Below, piece after piece: positions 34,813 through 44,553 of a stretch of DNA of 64,000 bases; the stretch's first letter is position 1, and each line of letters opens with the position of its first letter. The stretch spans positions 248,001 through 312,000 of the forward strand of contig NZ_UAUU01000011.1 of NCBI RefSeq assembly GCF_900457465.1, written 5' to 3'. The stretch is from Sphingobacterium multivorum. Its GTDB lineage: Bacteria > Bacteroidota > Bacteroidia > Sphingobacteriales > Sphingobacteriaceae. A program made the position numbers and the translations under genes. Under the pieces are notes generated by a model, which had not been told where the DNA came from, did no database searches, and was given only the letters and a program-made list of their open reading frames with translations.

Positions 34813-37800
34813 ATGATGAAAAAAACGGACAAAAATTGCTGTTTTGATCTCATATTGGGCCAAAAGTTCAATAAGAGGTTTCTGCTTATGAGTTCTCTTC
34901 TCATTGGGGGAGGAATGACCACTCATGGATTTGCCAGTGGATTAGTTAGCCATGGCAAAGTTGAAGTCGTTTCATTAATGAAAACAAAGCGTGTACAACA
35001 GACGCCTATCAAGGGGATTGTGAAGGATGCTGCTACAGGTCAAGGTATTACAGGCGTTTCTGTTAAAGTAAAGGGAAGTAGTACCGGGACGTCGACCGAC
35101 GAGAATGGTGCATTTACTATTCAAAGTAAAGTAGGTGATGTGTTGATTATCAGTTACATTGGGTACAAAAGCACTGAGATTACTGTTTCTTCGAAAGCTG
35201 ATCTTTCAATTTCGTTAAGCAGTTCAGAAGACGCCTTGGAAGAGGTCGTTGTGACAGGTTATTCGGCACAACGTAAGAAAGATTTAACTGGTGCTGTTGC
35301 CGTTGTCAATGTGAAGGAATTGAAGACTACCCCGGCTGCGAGTGCTGTTGAGGCATTGCAAGGGCGAGCAACAGGGGTTCAGATCGTCGTGGACGGAGCG
35401 CCTGGTTCTACACCACAGATTAAAATTCGTGGCTATAGTACGATCAACAACAACGAGCCGCTTTACATTATTGATGGAGTGCCTTATGAAGGAAAGTTAA
35501 GCTGGCTGAATCAAAATGATATTGAGACGATGCAGGTCTTAAAAGATGCATCAGCAGCATCAATTTACGGTTCACGTGCAAATAATGGTGTTGTCATCAT
35601 TACCACAAAAATCGGTAAAAGTGGGAAACCTCAATTTAACCTTGACTCTTATTATGGTGTGCAGGTTCCAAACAGCGGGCGTTTCCCAAAAATGTTGTCT
35701 CCGCAACAGACGTTGGATATTGAAAACAGATTGGACGGCACAAACAATGTGATGCCTGATTACCTTATCGCTGGGCCTAAAGTGGGCGGAAAAGATGTGA
35801 TTACAGCTGCAGATGTGGATATGTCAAAATATAAGTATGATGCAAGTAGCCGAAGCGATTTTTATCAAATCACCAAAGCCAATAAGGCAGGAACCAACTG
35901 GTTTGATGCTTTATCCCAAAATGCACCTACTCAGTCGCACCAACTTAGCGTTTTAGGAGGAGGTGAAGATGCTTCCTATGCGATTTCTGGAGGGTATCTG
36001 AAACAAAAAGGAACGATTATTAATACCGGTTTTGAAAAATATAATCTTCGTTCAAACACACGCTTCTCTGCATTTAATAATAAATTACGTTTTGGCGAAA
36101 ATATGCAATACAGTTTTACGGAGGGATTTGGTATGGGGGTAAATACCAATACTGCTGGGGACTATATCGGTGAAGGTAGTGCTTTGGGTTTTGCGTATCG
36201 TATTCATAACATCATTCCTGTTTATGATGAAGGCGGAAATTTTGCAGGATCTGTTGGCGGACAGTATGGTAACGGAGAAAACCCTGTCGCTATCGCCTAT
36301 CGTGCCAAGGATAATAAAAATAAGAGCAATATGTTTTTCGGGAATGTCTTTGGAGAATTTGATATTGTCTCAGGATTAACCTTCCGTAGCAGTTTTGGTA
36401 TGAAGTATGAAAACTACAATGGTGTATCTTATACCTATCCAAACCCTGAGTTTACAGAAGGAAGTTTTAACAACGGAATTAATGAATTTTTTGGACTGAA
36501 TAAAGAATGGACTTGGACAAATACTTTAAACTATAAAAAAACATTTAATGAGGCGCATACGTTGAGCATTCTCGCTGGTACGGAAGCTATTCAGAATAGA
36601 AATAGGCAAATAAGAGGAAAAGGAAATGGCTTTTTCACGATGTCATCACTTGATTACCTTTATTTAGATGCCGCTTCAACCGGTCGCGTCAGTGAAGGTA
36701 GCGGTTCTGTAGGCTCCTTATTTTCGGTGTTTGGAAAGGTCGATTATTCCTACAAAGATCGGTACATCTTAAGTGCAACAGTGCGTCGTGACGGTTCTTC
36801 GAATTTTGGGCCGAACAATAAATATGGAACGTTCCCTGGTGCGAGTGCTGCCTGGCGTTTGTCGGAGGAAGAATTCATGAAAGGTGTTTCATGGCTCTCG
36901 GACCTAAAAATCAGAGCGGGTTATGGTGTGACGGGTAATCAACGTATTCCAGCCAATCAATATCTGAATCGTTATCAGGTCGCTATTAATTCGTCTTCAT
37001 ATCCTATTGACGGAAGCTTGACTTCCGGTATGTGGCACAATGCCTACAGTAATCCAGACGTGAAATGGGAACAAGTCTCTGCATTAAACCTCGGGGTGGA
37101 TTTTACCCTAGCGCAGGGTGATTTTGATGGATCTTTCGATTGGTACAATAAAAAGACGAAAGACATGCTGTACCTATTACCTTTACCTGCTGTTGCCGCA
37201 GGCCGTGCCGAATCGCCTTATGTAAATATTGGTGATATGCAAAATAAAGGTATCGAGTTTTCTTTGAATTATCATTATGGTCGGCGTCAGGAAAGTGCAT
37301 TTAAGTTGGATCTGTCTGCTACTATTTCACGCAACGTGAATAAGATTGTTTCTTTGGCACCATCAGTAACCCAACAAGTGTACGGTAGTTTCAGAAGTAT
37401 GGAGACCTCCATCCTAAAACCTGGAGAACCTCTTGGTGCTTTCTACGGCTATAAAGTAATTGGTATTTATTCGGAAGCGGATATGAACAATGCGAGTGTC
37501 GCTAAATATGAGGATGGTAAGTCCAGAGCTGGCGGACTTAAATTTGAGGATGTCAACGGGGACGGGAAAATTGATGCGAGTGACCGTACCGTTATAGGTA
37601 GTCCACATCCTGATTTTGTGTATTCATTCAATATCAATGCGGCTTATAAAAACTTTGATTTTATGGCCTACTTCTATGGCTCAAAGGGTAATCAAAACTA
37701 TGAAGCAACGCGATACTTCACAGATTTTGGCGTGTTTAGAGGTCAAAAAAGTACGCGCGTATTGGATGAATGGAGTCCAACGAATAGCGGTAGCATGATC

Positions 37801-38115
37801 CCTTCTCAAGTGAGAAATGCTTCACCTTATGAATATGCTTCTTCGAGCTATTATGTACAGGATGCAAGTTTCTTGAAATTGAAAAACCTTCAAGTTGGCT
37901 ATAACTTCGATACCAATCGGGTTTTTGGTAATAATACCGGTATCAAGAAACTCCGTGCTTATGTGGGGGTAACAAATCTGTTTACGATTACTAAATATGA
38001 AGGGCTTGACCCAGAGGTTACGGCTACTCCATCGACTTACCCAGCCTTGGGTGTAGACTTTGGTGTGTATCCACAGGCTCGTCAATATATGTTGGGTGTT
38101 AGTCTAGGATTTTAA
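34813..38115 (+). CDS. SusC/RagA-type TonB-dependent outer-membrane transporter
   Basis: Imports glycans or peptides across the outer membrane with its SusD partner. At 1100 residues it is full length. An unusual leader (MMKKTDKNCCFDLILGQKFN) precedes a hydrophobic signal (LLMSSLLIGGGMTTHGFASG). Then come the carboxypeptidase-like domain (GIVKDAATGQGITGVSVKVK, about 74-150), the TonB-box and plug (EEVVVTGYSAQRKKDLTGAV; NEPLYIIDGVPYEG) and the 22-strand barrel, ending in QYMLGVSLGF with the expected terminal Phe. It is followed by susD after 33 bases. The substrate is unknown, as no glycoside hydrolase is adjacent. Confidence 0.95.
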   Translation: MMKKTDKNCCFDLILGQKFNKRFLLMSSLLIGGGMTTHGFASGLVSHGKVEVVSLMKTKRVQQTPIKGIVKDAATGQGITGVSVKVKGSSTGTSTDENGAFTIQSKVGDVLIISYIGYKSTEITVSSKADLSISLSSSEDALEEVVVTGYSAQRKKDLTGAVAVVNVKELKTTPAASAVEALQGRATGVQIVVDGAPGSTPQIKIRGYSTINNNEPLYIIDGVPYEGKLSWLNQNDIETMQVLKDASAASIYGSRANNGVVIITTKIGKSGKPQFNLDSYYGVQVPNSGRFPKMLSPQQTLDIENRLDGTNNVMPDYLIAGPKVGGKDVITAADVDMSKYKYDASSRSDFYQITKANKAGTNWFDALSQNAPTQSHQLSVLGGGEDASYAISGGYLKQKGTIINTGFEKYNLRSNTRFSAFNNKLRFGENMQYSFTEGFGMGVNTNTAGDYIGEGSALGFAYRIHNIIPVYDEGGNFAGSVGGQYGNGENPVAIAYRAKDNKNKSNMFFGNVFGEFDIVSGLTFRSSFGMKYENYNGVSYTYPNPEFTEGSFNNGINEFFGLNKEWTWTNTLNYKKTFNEAHTLSILAGTEAIQNRNRQIRGKGNGFFTMSSLDYLYLDAASTGRVSEGSGSVGSLFSVFGKVDYSYKDRYILSATVRRDGSSNFGPNNKYGTFPGASAAWRLSEEEFMKGVSWLSDLKIRAGYGVTGNQRIPANQYLNRYQVAINSSSYPIDGSLTSGMWHNAYSNPDVKWEQVSALNLGVDFTLAQGDFDGSFDWYNKKTKDMLYLLPLPAVAAGRAESPYVNIGDMQNKGIEFSLNYHYGRRQESAFKLDLSATISRNVNKIVSLAPSVTQQVYGSFRSMETSILKPGEPLGAFYGYKVIGIYSEADMNNASVAKYEDGKSRAGGLKFEDVNGDGKIDASDRTVIGSPHPDFVYSFNINAAYKNFDFMAYFYGSKGNQNYEATRYFTDFGVFRGQKSTRVLDEWSPTNSGSMIPSQVRNASPYEYASSSYYVQDASFLKLKNLQVGYNFDTNRVFGNNTGIKKLRAYVGVTNLFTITKYEGLDPEVTATPSTYPALGVDFGVYPQARQYMLGVSLGF

Positions 38116-38148
38116 GGGTTTAGTGATTTAAGTTAAAATTTGATTGAA

Positions 38149-39864
38149 ATGAAAAAAAGAAATATAATTACAGTTTTAGGTATATCATTGACTTTATTAG
38201 CCTCTTGTGGAAAATCTTTTTTGGAGCGTGATCCACAAGCTGAATTGCCTGAGTCTCAGATTGTAAATTCAAAAGGTATTGAGGCCTCCCTTATCGGGGC
38301 GTATGGTATATTAAACGGCAACGTCAACGGTACCTGGGGAAATTATTCTTCGGCGCCTAGCCAATGGTTGTTTGGTGAAGTTGCTGGAGATAATGCACAT
38401 AAAGGATCTGAGGCAACCGATCAACCGAACATGAATATGATCGAATTTCATACGCCAAATAGTTCGAACGATAACCTGAGTCAGATGTGGGAAGTTTATT
38501 ATGAGGGCGTATTAAGGGCAAATAATACGTTGCGCATTCTGAAAGCCGACCAAGCAGGTGGAAAAACGGTAACGGCTGCACGTGCGAAGGAAATAGAAGG
38601 TGAGGCCAGAGTACTACGTGCGCACTATTATTTTTATTTATGGCGTGTTTTCAAAAATCTAGCGTATGTTGATGAGAATACAACGGATGATGAAGCTAAA
38701 ACGAAACCGAATAAGGATGATGTACTTCCGAAGATTATTGACGATTTGGAAAGCCCGGAATAGCTAATTTGCCAGCAACAAAAATCAATAGCCAGGCCGG
38801 ACGTATGGATCAGAATATCGCTAAGGCATATTTGGTAAAGTTTATCTCTACCAGAAAAAATATGCTGATGCATTGGCCTTGTTTAAAGACGTTATCGGTG
38901 CAAAGGATCTTCGTACGATGCCGTACCAAAATAACTTTGACGTACTTACAAAAGATGGCCCAGAGGCATTACTGGTATCTAAACATGTGATTAACCCAGA
39001 TGGATCTGGCGACAATGCCAATGTTGGAGATATGTTGTCTGGATTAAACGGAAGTAATCCTGTAGGTTGTTGTGGTTTCTATCAACCGACCATTGATTTG
39101 GTCAATGCGTATAAAGTTGATGCAAATGGCTTACCATTGTTGGACGGTTCTTATCGCAATAATCCATATAAATCAGATTTCGGTTTGTCTGATGAGGCAA
39201 AGAAAACATACAAACTTGATGTGACGCTTCGTTTTGATCCACGGTTGGACTATACGGTTGGTCGTAGAGGTGTAAATTTCTATGATTATGGTGTCATGCC
39301 AGGCGATGCATGGATTCGTGAGGTGAGCTCGGAGGACCATTTGTTGGTATAAAAACAATGATTCCGAAGAGTCTGCATGCGACACATACGGCGTCAGGAG
39401 CGGCATATATTACTGACTTGGATGTTAATATTATTCGTTTAGCTGATGTTGTTTTAATGGCAGCGGAATGTCAAGTTGAATTGGGCGACTTAGGTGCAGC
39501 GATGAATCTCGTAAATGCAGTTCGTGAACGTGCGGCAAAATTACCTCCAAAAACGACTGGCGATAATGTTGCGGCGGCAGTATATGTTGTTAAACCCTAT
39601 ACTTCTTTCCCAGACCAAAATTATGCGCGCAAAGCTGTTCGTTTTGAACGTCGTTTAGAATTAGCGATGGAAGGACATCGTTTCTATGACCTCGTGCGTT
39701 GGGGTGAGGCGAAAACTGTATTGGAAAGCTACGCAACGTTTGAAGGTGGTTTTATGTCACGTTATAAAGGCTTAAACTATAAACCACAAAATGATTACTT
39801 CCCAATTCCACAATCGCAGATTGACAGAAGTGGTGGAGCTCTGACACAAAATCAAGGATATTAA
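38149..39864 (+). pseudogene. SusD/RagB-like surface lipoprotein, three frameshifts
   Basis: Lid and binding protein for the SusC channel. The lipoprotein signal is MKKRNIITVLGISLTLLASC. SusD features are EGEARVLRAHYYFYLWRVF (about 148), NIAKAYLGKVYLYQKKYADA after correction, IIRLADVVLMAAECQVELGD, and RRLELAMEGHRFYDLVRWGE near the end. The frame breaks at 38750-38752 (one A missing, restoring DLEKPGIANLPATK), at 38834-38835 (one G missing, restoring AYLGKVYLYQ) and near 39328 (one base missing, restoring GGPFVGIKTMIPKS). About 570 residues after correction, normal for the family. The preservation suggests sequence errors. Confidence 0.88.
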
Positions 39865-39878
39865 TTTTTGATAGTTTT

Positions 39879-39920
39879 AAAAAGGAAAGGGGGAGGCGTT
39901 GTCTTCCCCTTTCCTTTTTA
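39879..39920 (+). terminator. Terminator of the SusC/SusD operon
   Basis: Strong stem AAAAAGGAAAGGGGGA / TTCCCCTTTCCTTTTTA with G-T and small loop, 15 bases past susD. Confidence 0.9.
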
Positions 39921-39988
39921 AGGATTTGTATCTGAATTTTGGCAATAGACGAAAGGGAGTTCATGCAGTTTTTTGTATGTTTGAACTG

Positions 39989-41308
39989 ATGAAAAAAATT
40001 TTAAGTGCATTATTGCTGCTTTGGTTTCTGCCCGCTGCTACTTTTGTAGCGAAGGCTCAGAGCTTTGAGGATGTTTATCAGCTATTTCAAGAATCTAAAA
40101 TATTAAATGATCATTTTGTTGGTTTTTCTTTATACGACCTCAATGCCAATAAATATGTCATGGATATAAACGGCAATAAGCATTTTACGCCGGCTTCCAA
40201 TACGAAAATGTATACCACCTATGCCGCACTGGCACTGTTGGGCGATTCAATACCTGGTTTGGAGTATGTGGAACGCGGAGACTCGTTGCTTATCTGGGGG
40301 ACTGGTGATCCGACCTTTCTGCATAATCGTTTAGATACCCGGGTAGTATACAACTTTTTGAAAAATACGAATAAACGCATTTTTGTCGTGCCAGGAACAA
40401 TGAAGAATAAGTTCTTTGCGCATGGTTGGGCTATGGAAGATTTTGAGGCTTACTATCAACCTGAAATCAGTACATTTCCTATTTATGGCAATGTGGTCAC
40501 TTTTCGACAAAAAGGTTATAATTATCTATCGACCTCTCCAGCAAGTTTTCAAAATTCACTGGATTTTTTGCCGGAACCTAAGGTCGGTGATTTTGAACTT
40601 TCCCGCTCATTTCATGCAAATTCCTTTTGGATGTCCAAACGTCCCGTTCCGAGCGGTTATGTCAATGAAGTTCCATTTATCTATTCTGATAGCTTATTTA
40701 TTAAATTATTGGCGGACAGTCTAGGTAAATCCGTCACCTTACTATCTTACCAAAAACCAAGCAATACCAAGATACTCTATTCCGGCAGTACCAAAAATTT
40801 AATCCGTGAAATGATGTTGCCAAGTGATAATTTTATTGCTGAACAGTTTTTGATGATGTGTTCGTGGAAACAATTCAGTCAATTTGATACTTACTTGGTA
40901 CGGGACTGGATGAAGAATAACGTTTATAAATACTTTTCAGCTGAGGTCGCCTTATTTGATGGATCGGGTCTGTCGTCCTATAACAAGGTGACTCCGCAGA
41001 ATAATGTAGATCTATTGGTCCTCTTGAAAAATAAGTTGCCGGATGAGCAAGAGCGTTTCCGTCTTTTTCCGGCTGGAGGTGTCGATGGCACCCTAAAACG
41101 TACCTATAGCAAAGATCTCGGTGAACCGTTTGTTTTTGCTAAAACGGGAACGATTACATCTGTCTATAATCAGAGCGGTTATCTGATTACGCGGACAGGA
41201 AGGCGCTTGGCATTTTCTTTTATGAACAATAATTATATAGATGATCGAGCAAGTGTAATTCGTAAAGAAATGGCTAAAATAATTACTTATATTCGTCAAA
41301 CTTATTAA
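39989..41308 (+). CDS. dacB: D-Ala-D-Ala carboxypeptidase/endopeptidase, PBP4 (S13) family
   Basis: Periplasmic low-molecular-weight penicillin-binding protein that trims or opens peptidoglycan cross-links. ATG 39989 starts the signal peptide (MKKILSALLLLWFLPAATFV, ending AKAQ); an in-frame ATG 30 codons upstream would put it inside the protein. Active-site motifs are SNTK in PASNTKMYTTYAA (about 70), SYN in GSGLSSYNKVTP (about 330) and KTG in FAKTGTITSV (about 385). 439 residues. First gene of a run with UMF1-type MFS (10-base gap), lutA-like and TIM-barrel genes. Confidence 0.92.
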   Translation: MKKILSALLLLWFLPAATFVAKAQSFEDVYQLFQESKILNDHFVGFSLYDLNANKYVMDINGNKHFTPASNTKMYTTYAALALLGDSIPGLEYVERGDSLLIWGTGDPTFLHNRLDTRVVYNFLKNTNKRIFVVPGTMKNKFFAHGWAMEDFEAYYQPEISTFPIYGNVVTFRQKGYNYLSTSPASFQNSLDFLPEPKVGDFELSRSFHANSFWMSKRPVPSGYVNEVPFIYSDSLFIKLLADSLGKSVTLLSYQKPSNTKILYSGSTKNLIREMMLPSDNFIAEQFLMMCSWKQFSQFDTYLVRDWMKNNVYKYFSAEVALFDGSGLSSYNKVTPQNNVDLLVLLKNKLPDEQERFRLFPAGGVDGTLKRTYSKDLGEPFVFAKTGTITSVYNQSGYLITRTGRRLAFSFMNNNYIDDRASVIRKEMAKIITYIRQTY

Positions 41309-41318
41309 GCCAATTTAA

Positions 41319-42617
41319 ATGGAAGCAATTGTAAAAAACAATAAAAAATTGATTCGTTCTTGGGCCATGTTCGATTGGGCCAATTCTGCTTACAACCTTG
41401 TTATTACTTCCACGATATTCCCTGTTTACTATACCGCAATTACGACGACAAAAGAGCATGGTGATGTTGTTCGTTTCTTTGGGATTGAAGTCGTCAATAC
41501 CGCACTTTCCAATTTTTCTTTGGCCTTTGCCTATTTGCTGATGTCTTTTTCTTTGCCTTTTATTTCTTCCTACGCTGATGCAAAGGGGAAAAAGAAACAG
41601 ATTATGAAATTCTTTACCTATGTTGGAGCGGTTGCATGTATGTGCTTATTTTTCTTCAAGCTTGAAACCTTGGAAATTGGTATCATATGTTTTGTTCTTG
41701 CGGCGATGGGCTATATTGGTGGTGTTTTGTTTAACAATTCTTATTTACCGCTTTTGGCAACTGTTGATCAACAAGATAAGGTGAGTGCGCAAGGTTTTGC
41801 TTATGGATATATTGGCTGTGTCACTTTACAGATTCTTTGTTTTATAGTGGTGCTTAAACCTGAATGGTTTGGTATTACAGATGCCTCACTGCCGGCTCGC
41901 ATATCGTTTCTAATGGTCGGATTGTGGTGGCTTGGGTTTTCAATGATCCCTTTTAAATACCTGCCTAAAATTGATGCGACCGAGAATAACACCGGTAAGA
42001 GTTTTGTACAGAATGTACGGGATGAATTCGGCCATGTTATCCAAAAGATCAAAGGTATTCCAGAAATAAAACAGTTTTTGCCGGCTTTTTTCTTTTATGC
42101 AATTGGTGTTCAGACCTTGATGATTGTAGCCTCTTCTTTTGGAGAGAAAATTTTGCATTTAGGCGCAGAAAGGTTGATTGCAACAATTCTTCTCATCCAG
42201 CTCGTGGCTATCTTAGGTGCATTTTTAATGTCTTATTTATCTACGCTTTTTGGAAATATTAAGGTGTTGATCGTTGTGGTGATGATCTGGATCGGCATCT
42301 GTATTGCAGCATTTTATTTATCTACTCCACTTCAGTTTTATATAATTGCTGCACTGGTCGGTTTAGTTATGGGCGGGATTCAGTCCTTATCACGCTCAAC
42401 CTATTCTAAGTTAATTCCGACGGATATTAAAGATACGACGGCTTTCTTCTCTTTTTATGACGTTACAGAAAAAGTTGCTATTGTCATTGGATTATTCTCA
42501 TTCGGGTTTATAGAACAGGTAACACATAATATTCGATATTCGGCATTGGTTCTTTCTTTATTTTTTGTAATTGGATTGTTACTTTTGGTCCGGATATTAG
42601 TATCCAATAAATCTTAA
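41319..42617 (+). CDS. MFS transporter of the UMF1/Atg22 type
   Basis: A 432-residue inner-membrane protein with about 12 spans. SWAMFDWANSAYNLVITSTI at the N-terminus and GGIQSLSRSTYSKLIPTD in the last third are signatures of the vacuole-effluxer-like group. Substrate unknown; eukaryotic Atg22 exports amino acids. It is packed between dacB and a lutA-like gene, with gaps of 10 and 20 bases, so all are likely co-transcribed. Confidence 0.88.
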   Translation: MEAIVKNNKKLIRSWAMFDWANSAYNLVITSTIFPVYYTAITTTKEHGDVVRFFGIEVVNTALSNFSLAFAYLLMSFSLPFISSYADAKGKKKQIMKFFTYVGAVACMCLFFFKLETLEIGIICFVLAAMGYIGGVLFNNSYLPLLATVDQQDKVSAQGFAYGYIGCVTLQILCFIVVLKPEWFGITDASLPARISFLMVGLWWLGFSMIPFKYLPKIDATENNTGKSFVQNVRDEFGHVIQKIKGIPEIKQFLPAFFFYAIGVQTLMIVASSFGEKILHLGAERLIATILLIQLVAILGAFLMSYLSTLFGNIKVLIVVVMIWIGICIAAFYLSTPLQFYIIAALVGLVMGGIQSLSRSTYSKLIPTDIKDTTAFFSFYDVTEKVAIVIGLFSFGFIEQVTHNIRYSALVLSLFFVIGLLLLVRILVSNKS

Positions 42618-42637
42618 TTTTATTGATTGAATTGCAT

Positions 42638-43366
42638 ATGAAAGTAGAACTTTTTGTTCCTTGTTTTATAGATCAGCTTTACCCTGAAACCGCTTTTAAT
42701 ACGGTTCGTTTATTAGAAAAAGTCGGTTGCGAGGTCGTCTATAATCCTGAGCAGACATGCTGTGGCCAGCCGGCCTATAATGCTGGATTTTGGGATGATG
42801 CGAAACAGGTCGGACGGAAGTTTTTAGGTGACTTCTCGGGAGATCATGTGATTATTTCTCCTTCGGCGTCCTGTACTGGTATGGTACGACATGCTTATAA
42901 TGATTTATTCGCAAATTCGGCAGATTCCCATCAATGTCATAAAATACAACAACAGGTGATGGAAATCTCTGATTTTTTAGTAAACGTGCTAAAAAAAGAG
43001 TATTTTGGAGCTGAATTGGAGGGTGTTGCGGTATACCATGATTCTTGCTCGGCTTTGCGAGAGTGCAAAATTAAAGAGGAACCACGGAAATTATTGAGTA
43101 AGGTCTTAGGTTTGGAGATGGTGGAGGTGAAAGATAGCGAGACATGTTGTGGGTTTGGGGGAAGTTTTGCCGTTAAATTCGAAGGAATATCCGCGGCAAT
43201 GGCTGAGCAAAAAGTGCGCAATGCACTTGATCTGAATGCGGATTATATTATTTCCACTGATTCATCTTGTTTGCTACAGCTTCAATCTTATATCGATAAA
43301 CATAAATTACCCATTCAGACGATGCACCTCGTTGATGTGTTGACCACTGGCTGGGGAAATATTTAA
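42638..43366 (+). CDS. LutA/YkgE-type cysteine-rich (CCG) protein
   Basis: Related to LutA of the lactate oxidation complex and to the GlcF/HdrB CCG domain that holds iron-sulfur clusters. 242 residues with two CCG repeats: EQTCCGQPAYNAGF (about 40) and SETCCGFGGSFAVKF (about 165). ATG 42638 begins MKVELFVPCFIDQLYPE, the usual start; the TTG five codons upstream is not needed. lutB and lutC are not next to it, so partners are elsewhere or the role differs. Confidence 0.88.
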   Translation: MKVELFVPCFIDQLYPETAFNTVRLLEKVGCEVVYNPEQTCCGQPAYNAGFWDDAKQVGRKFLGDFSGDHVIISPSASCTGMVRHAYNDLFANSADSHQCHKIQQQVMEISDFLVNVLKKEYFGAELEGVAVYHDSCSALRECKIKEEPRKLLSKVLGLEMVEVKDSETCCGFGGSFAVKFEGISAAMAEQKVRNALDLNADYIISTDSSCLLQLQSYIDKHKLPIQTMHLVDVLTTGWGNI

Positions 43367-43388
43367 ATAACACATTAAATCTAAACAC

Positions 43389-44279
43389 ATGAATTCAAGA
43401 AGAGATTTTCTTAAAAACCTTGCGCTAGCATCTGCTGGTATAGCATTAGCTCCCTCTTTGGAGAGTTTTGCGGCAGCAAAGAAAGATTGGTTTGACATTT
43501 CCTTGGCTGAATGGTCATTGCATAAATCCTTGTTTAAGGGAGATTTGAACAATTTGGATTTTCCAGTATTGGCTGCCAAAAAATACGGTATCTATGGGGT
43601 GGAATATGTGAATCAATTTTTTAAGGATAAGGCTAATGATAATAATTACCTTACTGAGCTAAATATGCGCGCGAAAGATAATGGTGTACGTAATGTACTC
43701 ATTATGATTGATGGTGAAGGAAATCTCGGTGACGAAGATGAAACAAAGAGAAAACAAGCTGTGCAAAACCATTATAAGTGGATTTCTGCAGCTAATTTCT
43801 TAGGTTGTCATGCCATTCGTGTCAATGCGGCTGGAAAAGGAACGCCTGAGGAAGTGAGTAAGCGTGTTGTTGAAAGTTTAACAACACTATCTGATATCGG
43901 TAAAAAAGCGGGCATTAGCATAATTGTAGAAAACCATGGTGGTATCTCTTCGCATGGTGACTGGTTGGCCAATACATTAAAAGCAGTGGGTAGTAAATAT
44001 TGTGGAAGTTTACCCGATCTTGGTAATTTCTATGAGTATGATCGTTACCAAGGTGTAACGGATTTAATGCCTTATGCGCATGGTGTGAGTGCCAAAACAC
44101 ATGATTTTGATGCCAATGGTAATGAAACGCAAATTGACTATGAGCGTATGTTGAAGATTGTTAAAAAAGCAAAATTCAAAGGTTATGTGGGGATTGAATA
44201 TGAGGGAAGTAAGTTGAGTGAGGAAGAGGGTATTTTTGCTACTAAAAAATTATTGGAACGTTTGCGTCCTTTGATTTAA
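43389..44279 (+). CDS. Tat-exported sugar phosphate isomerase/epimerase-like TIM-barrel protein
   Basis: The twin-arginine leader NSRRDFLKNLALASAGIAL is followed by a xylose isomerase-like TIM barrel (AP endonuclease 2 fold). Metal-site segments are SIIVENHGGISSHG (about 178), SLPDLGNFYEYDRYQGV (about 206), AHGVSAKTHDFD (about 228) and GYVGIEYEGS (about 263). 296 residues. The substrate is unknown; homologues act on keto or inositol sugars in the periplasm. Last gene of the dacB run, ending at a large hairpin. Confidence 0.85.
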   Translation: MNSRRDFLKNLALASAGIALAPSLESFAAAKKDWFDISLAEWSLHKSLFKGDLNNLDFPVLAAKKYGIYGVEYVNQFFKDKANDNNYLTELNMRAKDNGVRNVLIMIDGEGNLGDEDETKRKQAVQNHYKWISAANFLGCHAIRVNAAGKGTPEEVSKRVVESLTTLSDIGKKAGISIIVENHGGISSHGDWLANTLKAVGSKYCGSLPDLGNFYEYDRYQGVTDLMPYAHGVSAKTHDFDANGNETQIDYERMLKIVKKAKFKGYVGIEYEGSKLSEEEGIFATKKLLERLRPLI

Positions 44280-44280
44280 A

Positions 44281-44333
44281 ATTTAACTATTCGAGTTCTT
44301 TTCTGTCAATGGAAAGAACTCGAATAGTTAAAT
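44281..44333. terminator. Exceptionally long perfect hairpin after the TIM-barrel gene
   Basis: Two perfect 21-base arms (44281-44301 and 44313-44333) flank an 11-base loop; the arm core reads CTATTCGAGTTCTTT. It starts two bases past the stop. There is no T-run, but the stem ends A/T-rich, so transcription end or mRNA protection is likely. Confidence 0.75.
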
Positions 44334-44553
44334 AGGTTTTAATTGATGTGTTGCTCGGATGCAACAACTAAAAAAACTGAAGTCCATTTGTTAGAAACCT
44401 ATTAAAATCTTCACTATCTTGCTTGAGTATATGAAGATGAGTGAATCACTACTTTCTTGGTGTAGAGGACCATCGGATTTTTCCATTTACTGATGGTATA
44501 CTTATAAATGGAAATCGCACTACCTTATTTTGAAAAATAACGACTAAAAAAAC

